Origin: Typha latifolia
Taxonomy: Eukaryota; Streptophyta; Magnoliopsida; Poales; Typhaceae
DNA: 64,000 nt
Direction of reading: 5' to 3'
Assembly: GCA_019914945.1 (NCBI GenBank)
Contig: CM034109.1
Span: 5,766,001 to 5,830,000, forward strand
Shown: in pieces, positions 57,346 through 64,000 of the stretch
How the letters are laid out: every line of letters starts with the position of its first letter
Position numbering within the stretch: the stretch's first letter is position 1
Translations under genes and position numbers: made by a program
Notes under the pieces: model-generated
Databases searched by the model: none
Seen by the model: the letters and a program-made list of their open reading frames with translations, nothing else
Told to the model about the DNA's origin: nothing

Positions 57346-58960
57346 CGTTCCTCAAATGATGATTAACACTAAGGGAGATCGTGGCCATTGAGGATAAGGA
57401 ACTCATCTCCACCCCTCTAGAAGTTTCTTCTGCGCCACCAGCACTACTAGCAACACCGCTGATGAGCCACTAGCGTGGGCAAAGGCATTTTCTAAAGAAT
57501 TTTCTAAGGATGTCGCTAGATCCGCCGTCGAGAGCACTAAGAGGATGGAAAGGGCTATCTAAGCCTTGGCGGCAGCCCTCTTTACCTAACATCACCCGGC
57601 CGCAGCGAAAATAGCCAACCAAGGACCTTATCCTTAAACTGTGAGGGAGGGGACGAGGTGGCCTAAACCGTAGTAGCCTCAACCCCTCCTCTAACCACAG
57701 TGGACGCGCCACCATCCCCACGCCCTTCTCCCAACCATTGCAAACCTAGGTTTGTCGGTGCAGCGATGCTGGTTCCGAGTTGTCTTCCCCATTCATGATA
57801 GAAACTAGGGCCTAAAACTCTAGTTTTCCAATGACAGTGATCTAGGCACTCCTGGCCCAAGCTGTCCACTCTCTCCTCATACCACCTACACTCGAGCCAT
57901 GGCTGCCATTCATACTAGCATAGGCCAGAGGACCACCATGAACGGTCATTATTGCTGCAGCAAACTTGCGGATGGTGGCAGTGTGTTCAATGCTTCCATG
58001 ACCACGGTTAGCTTCCTTAGGCCAACTAGCAATCAATGGGGTCATCGTAGTCGCCAGAAACCATCGAGTGGCCGAACCCTATGGTTACCTCCATAGGGAG
58101 CTACCCTCTTTATCAAATTGGCTTCGTCAAGGCTTCCCACTAGCAACGCTCCATTATAGTAGGGTCGACGACGCGCCCTAGCTGTTGCTGCTTAGATTGA
58201 GCCCGAGTTCAATTTTGGCATTCCACCGCCACTCGCCGCTTCGAGGACCCATCGAATGGTGACTGTCGCTATCTAGCTACCCTGCCCAACCGTCACCAAT
58301 GCTACTATGGCCTATGGTAGTGCTCTTAGGCCGAAATTCAAATTCAACCCTAGGTTAGGGTTAGGGCAATTGCATGGAGGAGATGAAGTGCATGAATTTT
58401 GAGACAGGTTATATTTTTGCCAAGGCCCACATCAACGAACTGAGCTGAATCGGCACGCAGCCCGAGCACGACATGAGCTGGACGCATGAGTCTATGACCC
58501 ACAAGACAAGCACCGACCACGAGGTCACTTAGCCCATGACGACATGCCATATTTTGGGATCCAAGCTTGGACCGTGAAGCTTAATTTTTTAAAATTTTCA
58601 AGAGTAGACTCGGTAGACTAGACCTACATAATGGAGCAATTTTTTAAGCACCATGGCATGCCCGACCACCAAAAGATCCAGCTCACATCATTTCACTTAG
58701 AGGGTGTAACGATTAGGTGGTACTGGTTGGCAGAGCGAACTCAATCATTTGAGTCTTGATAGAATTTCACTAATGTGACCCATACTTAATTTGGCTCGAT
58801 ATAGTACAAGGACTTTCAGGCCATGTTGACTGACTCAATTAATAATAGTTTAAGTTTATCGGGAGGAGTTCGAATAGATTTGCAACCAAGTCACCAACTA
58901 GTCAGACTCCATATTGAAAAGTATCTTAAATGCCTATCAAATTCTGGTGATCACAAAATG
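57346..58960 (+). pseudogene. LTR-retrotransposon gag fossil
   Basis: The 5' part (57346-58350) is GC-rich, Ala/Pro-coding and without a clear domain. Near 58650-58750 the plus strand gives a gag-like His-Gly-Met-Pro-Asp-His...Ser-Phe-His-Leu-Glu-Gly-Val...Arg-Trp-Tyr-Trp stretch. Next come a Tyr-Lys-Asp-Phe-Gln-Ala-Met-Leu segment (58805-58830) and GTTCGAATAGATTTGCAACC text shared with the reverse fossil at 8.8 kb. Many stops. No pol follows. Confidence 0.55.
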
Positions 58961-59069
58961 ATAAGAGATTAAAACATTTGAAATTTATTATCTTTCCTTA
59001 GATCAGCGCAGCAAATGATATACCTCCTTTTATCTAGTTAGCACATAGGAGGATGCTATTTGGACATCA

Positions 59070-59350
59070 AAATCAAATCCTATGATTTAGCAAATATATG
59101 TAGAAAATACTCTGTCGTTAGATCAATTAGTTAAACTTAATAAGTTAAGTTATCTATACTAAGAAAATTATGAAAATACCTCAAACCAAATCATACTAAG
59201 AGCATTTTAGTTATTCTAAAAATAAGAGTATTTTAGTCATTTTAAAATAGTATATCTATACTTAAGGGAATATCCTCACGATATTAGTTTAAATCTAATC
59301 CAGAATATTTTCTACACATATTCACTAAATTATAGGACTTAATTAATAAA
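59070..59350. mobile_element. Foldback (MITE-like) element, copy 1
   Basis: AATCCTATGATTTAGCAAAT and TATGTAGAAAATACTCTG on the left are mirrored by the reverse complement of 59285-59345. The internal part repeats AGCATTTTAGTTATTCTA-like text. One arm plus interior is also present at about 62600-62800, so this is a dispersed family. Confidence 0.6.
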
Positions 59351-60490
59351 TAGTAAAAATATAGGATGTAAACTATAATTATATTATAAAATTATAAATC
59401 AATTTCCCTCTACGATATGAACGAATATTAGTTAGCTGACAAGCATCTTATTCTTTCTGAATAACCCCAAAATAGTTTCAGTGCATTCAATGACTACTTT
59501 GTCTTTCTAGTTTTTTGTTTTTAGCTTTTACTATTTTAAGTCTGCTCACAAAATATTATATACAAATAAATGAGCTTTAAACTTATTCACGGGACAACTT
59601 TTAAGTGACTTTTAGTCCATATATGATACCACATAAGATAATTCGTACATGTATGCAATAATGTTGTCTGAGTTTATGATTATATTTAATATAAATTATT
59701 TTTATATGAGCAATTTTAAGTACAATATCTTTTTTTTTTATTATGGGTGCCAAAACCTGTTCGCCTGAGTTAGTGATTTTGTTGAACAAAATTGCTATAT
59801 CTGAAAAAGAATTTTCTAGGCATGGAATTACCTAGTCTTATAAATCAAATTTAGAATTTGAATATTTAGGTATAGTATTTAGTGAGCATACTAGAATGGT
59901 AAAAATTAAAAAAAAAATTAAAAAAAAAAACTCCACCTCTTCCTTCAAAGTCTGAGATCCTAATTGCATGCATATACTCTTTTGTACAATTAGCGAATAA
60001 GATATTAGGCTTCAATTACTGTGTCCAGGCTAGAAGCCGGAGTGATACGAGCTAGGTCAGATCGGACCGCTTTATAAGAACATTGGGCTCTATAAATTGA
60101 GTCTATTTATCTTTTAATTAGTTTATATATTTTTTCTTATGTAAATGTTTAAAACAAGTCTTGTTAAGTTATGTAAGCTTTAAAACGTAACTCCAATTAA
60201 GTCACGTAAGCCTCTAAGATAAATCTAATTAAGTCTTATAAATATCTAAGACAAATTCCGATTCGAGTCATATAAACTTTTAGGGCTAGTCCGAGTATGA
60301 CTTAAATTTTATCCGACCTCTATATATGAGGGTTTGAGCTCCTTTGTTTAATAATTAAAGCATCTAAACATTAAAAAATTATTATAGTATTGGGTTTATT
60401 TTAGGAGTAAGAGTAAGATAATCTAGGAGTAGAAGTAAATTAATCGTAGCCATTTATTTTCTTAGGAATAGATCTAACTTAGAACCATAA
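59351..60490. other. AT-rich DNA, then LTR-like body
   Basis: Up to about 60.0 kb no feature is recognised. From 60150 to 60300 units like AAGTCACGTAAGCCTCTAAG recur at about 40-bp spacing, ending in TATATATGAGGGTTTGAGCTCC. This resembles the body of plant LTRs that precede a gag such as the one at 57.3 kb. Confidence 0.4.
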
Positions 60491-60499
60491 TTCTACTTC

Positions 60500-60775
60500 T
60501 TAACTCATAGTCATCATTACCTCCACAAGTCACCCTACTATACAATTGCCCACTACTATACTTGGCTCTCTGCCACTCTTCAATGATCACCACAACTTCG
60601 GATAATTACCAATTCTAATTTTTCTCTATTATTTTAATTTTTTATCCTAATATCTGATTTACGTGAAACTAAAGTCATTAGAACCATAACTTATGAGATG
60701 CATAAAAATATCATAATTTTCTTACTTCTAGATCAGTCCAGATCTGGCTTCACAAAATTAGTATCAAAGTCGGCG
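60500..60775 (+). repeat. Degenerate LTR tail, copy 2, with PBS-like site
   Basis: It shares CAAGTCACCCTACTATAC, CCACTACTAT, TTCGGATAATTACC, TTTTTATCCTAAT and GATCAGTCCAGAT with the other two copies. It is followed by TAGTATCAAAGTCGGCGTTCC, a decayed primer site. A short gag-start-like frame follows before copy 3. Confidence 0.6.
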
Positions 60776-60904
60776 TTCCTTAGGTAATAGTTAGCACAAT
60801 ATTGAAGATGATGAATGTGGAAGAAGCAACCATAGATGATCATGAATGCATCTCTGTTCCTATAGGAGTTTTTCCGGTGCCACCACCACCACCACCTCCA
60901 AACT

Positions 60905-61170
60905 CATAGCCACCAAGTCACCCTACTATACGGCCATCCACCACTATCCTTAGCCTTACGCCATCCTTCGACAATCGTCGCAATGTTGAATAATTACCGA
61001 TTTGTCTAATTTTAATATTTCTCCACATTTTAATTTTAACTTTTCTCTTCAATCCTAAATTCATGTGAAACCAAAATCATTAAAACTCAAACTCATGAAA
61101 TTACCACCCATAAAAATATCACAATTTTTTTTACTTTCAAATTGATCCAGATATCTTCCGTAACATTGGG
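60905..61170 (+). repeat. Degenerate LTR tail, copy 3
   Basis: It repeats the order of copy 2: CAAGTCACCCTACTATACGG, CCATCCACCACTATCC, GAATAATTACCGATT, ATTGATCCAGAT. It begins only about 130 bp after copy 2 ends, so one copy was either inserted beside the other or duplicated. Confidence 0.55.
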
Positions 61171-62590
61171 ATTGATTTACTAGATGAGATATCTACATTT
61201 TTTTTTCTGACAAAATCCTTTTTACCTTTTCTTAGTTGCTTTGTTTTGAATTAAAATATATTGAAAATAGTCTGCATTTTGCCTTTATATTTTAACCACC
61301 TGGTATATAGTTATTTATCATTTGATCACCATATTTTTATTTAAATATCTCAAAAAGATTCTGAGTTAAATTTAAACTAACAGCAATAACAAAGGGAATA
61401 GAAATTTTTTTCACTTTTAAAAATAAAAATAAAAATTATCCCTAATTTAATCTCGTCACCAATTCACTTTTATACTTTTACCTTAACCTTAAAAGAACTT
61501 ACTTAGGTGTATTAAGATTATTTTGTATCAATTGTTAGTTTAACTCATATAAATTGTAACGGACAGTCAAGAAAATACTTATATATGTAGATATTAATAA
61601 TAATAAGACAAAATATAAATAGTTTTCAATAAACCTCTCTAAATTTAATTACTTTTTAGGCACTACTATCGGATAATCTTCAAATACTTAGAGCATCTCC
61701 AACCGGGCTCCAAAACTCCAAAATTGGAGCCCGGTGAAACTCCAACCGAGCTCTAGTATACATAAATAACCCGCATAATTCTTATATATATATATAAAAA
61801 TAAAAATCAATTTACAAATCGATGCACTGACCGCATCGAATAGCACTGTTTGAATCGATCGACACAGATTGGCTCGCACCGAATCTTTCGCTCGATCTAG
61901 GTTTTCCTTGTTCCTATTCTTTTCCAATTAAGACTTACTCCCTTTCTTAAAAAGGAAATCCTATGTTCATGGATGCAAAAATTTCTCTATATTGTGTGTG
62001 AGTTGTAAAACATTCAAAACCCATGAAGAAAATAACTCCAATCACATTAATGAAATGCCCTTTTCACATGGCTCCACACAACTTGGCATCACATGCTCAC
62101 CTCCAATTCCAAAACAACAACCAGAGACCAAGACAAAGTACACTCCATTATTTACTTCCTACTTACTAACAATCCAAATCCTCCACTAGCCCATAGGTCT
62201 AATTAAAACAAATAAATAAGAAAATTTATCAAAAAACACCCTGTAATTTGTGTTTTGTTATAAATGAGTTAAATTATCAAAAATAATCTTTATACATACC
62301 CATTCACTTTACTATGGAATAAGACCAATATTAATATAAACTATTCTATTGTTTAGTTAAATACTAATGACTATAATAATGAAGAATAATTAATTTGTAT
62401 TGGGAATTTGTGATATTTTAAACTAAAATTAGAAAAAATTAATTTTTAAAAGAGGAGAAAAAAATATATTAAATTAATATATCGAAACAAGCTAAGTTAT
62501 TATTTAATTATTATATTAAATAAATTCGTTCATTTAAGAGGAATGTTGTTCTTATTCTATGAGTTAGATACAATAAAATAATAGTAATAT
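61171..62590. other. AT-rich DNA with a possible MITE terminus
   Basis: Near 61691 GAGCATCTCCAACCGGGCTC is followed by an internal hairpin with CGGGCTCCAA/TTGGAGCCCG. This is typical of one end of common plant MITEs, but the partner end was not found. No gene is recognised. Confidence 0.4.
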
Positions 62591-62599
62591 TTTAATTTT

Positions 62600-62800
62600 T
62601 AAAATAACTAAAATGCTTTAGTATGGTTGACGATATTTTTATAATTTTTTTTAATTTAGGTAACTTAACTCAGAGATTTTATTAAATTTAACTAACTGAT
62701 CGCTAGTTATTTTCTACGCATATTTACTAAATTATAAGACTCGATTTGTAAATAATAAAAATATAGAGTATAAAATTATAATTTTATTAAAAGGAAGGGT
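62600..62800. repeat. Related foldback-family fragment, copy 2
   Basis: AACTAAAATGCTTTAGTATG, TTTAACTAACTGATCGCTAG, TTTTCTACGCATATTTACTA and AATTATAAGACTCGATTTGT correspond in order to one arm and interior of the element at 59070-59350. Confidence 0.55.
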
Positions 62801-63059
62801 GTTATATGCAAATTTCCCGAATTTTTAAAAGTAAAAAGTCTTCTATGTTTTTGGTGATAGCGTCTTAATGTAGATAAAGATAAATGTAGGATGTTTCCGA
62901 TAAATTTTCTTTAAAAAAATATTTACTAGATTCGGGGCACGAGAGATCCACCTCACCGAATACAATCATAGACAAGATGACAAAGTCAACAGTGCAAGTT
63001 ATTTTTAGGATATTAATAAGCATCTCCGAATCCAAGGAATTAAATACCACCAACTCTCA

Positions 63060-63510
63060 TCAATGAGGCGGTCGTATGCGGACCGCATCCGTGGATGGAC
63101 GGCTGAGATCTTCCTCGCAGGATGTGTGTGTAGATTTTCTCTTCGGTGTGGTGGACTCGTACGGTAACTGCTTTGGGTTTCCGTTGGCTTCTTCCTCCCA
63201 GCCCAAGCAAGACATGCAGAGCAGCTTTCTGACATGGAGGATATTTGACCCTTGGTTTTTAGCTACAACTACGACAATGCCACCGGTCACAGTTTCCGAG
63301 GCCAGCATCTTGCGGGAAATCCCACCACCATACGATTCCTCTCTCTCAAGGCCAAAAAATAATAGGATGTTGTCTTTTGGGTCCTCTCATTGACGTTATT
63401 TACGGCTTTGCCACCTCATCTCTAGTCTCCAGCTTAGAAAAGTGAGTTCTTTTAGGGGTCTTGGAGGGCAGAGAGCAAATCAGCGAAGGGCTGCATTGTT
63501 ACTGGTGAGT
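63060..63510 (+). promoter_or_regulatory. Possible promoter and non-coding first exon of a gene leaving the window
   Basis: The GC content rises sharply compared with the neighbours. GGACGGCTGAGATC near 63100 resembles motifs seen upstream of plant genes. A donor-like CTG/GTGAGT at about 63503 could end a 5' UTR exon. No coding exon or recognisable protein is visible on either strand up to 64000, so the call is weak. Confidence 0.3.
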
Positions 63511-64000
63511 GCAGTGGTTCTTCTATAGAGGTTTTAATCTTTCTAGGTTTGGTAATGGTGGAAGGTAATCTTTAGAATTTGGTTGGTCTTTCTTTGGGTG
63601 ATCTTGGTGTGTATTTTTTTTTTTCTCTTTTTTTGTTTCAAATGGTTAATAACTTTTCAAATGGAGGGAAATGGGCATGGTACATTACCTTTTTCTTACC
63701 ATTATGCCTCTTTTTTCTTGCTCGGTTTACCGAGTTATTCTTGTGTGATTGGGCAAAATGTGGAGGAAGTGGACTTTCTTTTATGCTATTTCTGTCAATG
63801 GAAGTTTAGTCAACTGGACCATTATGTTATTTTCCCCCTTCTTTTTCCCTTTTATTTCTTTGTAATGTCATTAGGAGGGGGGTTCTTTACTGTCTTACTC
63901 TTTGATAGAGTAAATACTGGTATTTATCAAGTATTTGTCTTCTAATAAAAAAAAAATCCAATTTTGTCAATGGTGTTGAGATTAGTCTCTTGTTTTAATG

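Noticed and set aside
1..64000. CRISPR arrays, operons, phage or bacterial defence genes
   Set aside because: The window is clearly plant nuclear DNA; repeats seen are transposon ends, minisatellites and simple repeats.

Overview
The window is nuclear DNA of a flowering plant. It holds spliced genes with GT-AG introns, plant-type LTR retrotransposons primed by initiator Met tRNA, hAT transposons, foldback MITE-like elements and AT-rich intergenic DNA. The 5' exons of the ATP23-like gene are much richer in GC than its 3' exons; that gradient is typical of monocots, but the species cannot be named from this. No operons, CRISPR arrays or bacterial features are present.

Three host genes can be read with confidence. 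(1) An ATP23-type mitochondrial metalloprotease lies on the minus strand (CDS 1650-6159, 5 exons, 200 aa). (2) A plant-specific gene of unknown function, probably nuclear, lies on the plus strand (CDS 12698-17303, 5 exons, about 508 aa). It has a conserved HWRKF...MWRC block and a C-terminal AT-hook-like RGRKP motif. (3) CCT5, the epsilon subunit of the cytosolic TRiC/CCT chaperonin, lies on the plus strand (CDS 30647-51590, 9 exons, 535 aa, complete). A further promoter or leader may begin near 63.1-63.5 kb, but no coding exon is visible there.

Most of the rest is mobile DNA. The clearest story is in CCT5 intron 5, about 10.2 kb long. There a hAT element (38468-45635, 8-bp target duplication ATTTGAAC) was itself entered by a second hAT element (40139-43949, 8-bp duplication CACATCAG). 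The second insertion fell in the outer transposase, at its conserved Cys-Asp-Gly motif. A short-element family with one end reading YAGGGGTGTAAWCRAG occurs three times (3312-3856, 10302-10955, 16100-16551), each with an 8-bp target duplication. Two of the copies sit in introns of host genes. Long foldback elements lie at about 29.5-29.9, 55.25-55.6 and 59.07-59.35 kb, with a smaller one at 9.1-9.3 kb.

Retroelements include a complete but dead Ty3/gypsy element with both LTRs (20314-26576), a LINE ORF1 fossil (about 18.8-19.3 kb), gag fossils in opposite orientations (8.55-8.95 and 58.6-58.95 kb), three degenerate LTR tails (57.1, 60.5 and 60.9 kb), and an integrase fossil (53.8-54.1 kb). That integrase fossil abuts a 69-bp piece of the 5' end of 25S rRNA in reverse orientation.

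The host genes are not functionally linked. I found no new gene system; what is unusual is the layered transposon structure, the rDNA fragment, the tRNA-like boxes inside one short element and the uncharacterised AT-hook gene.
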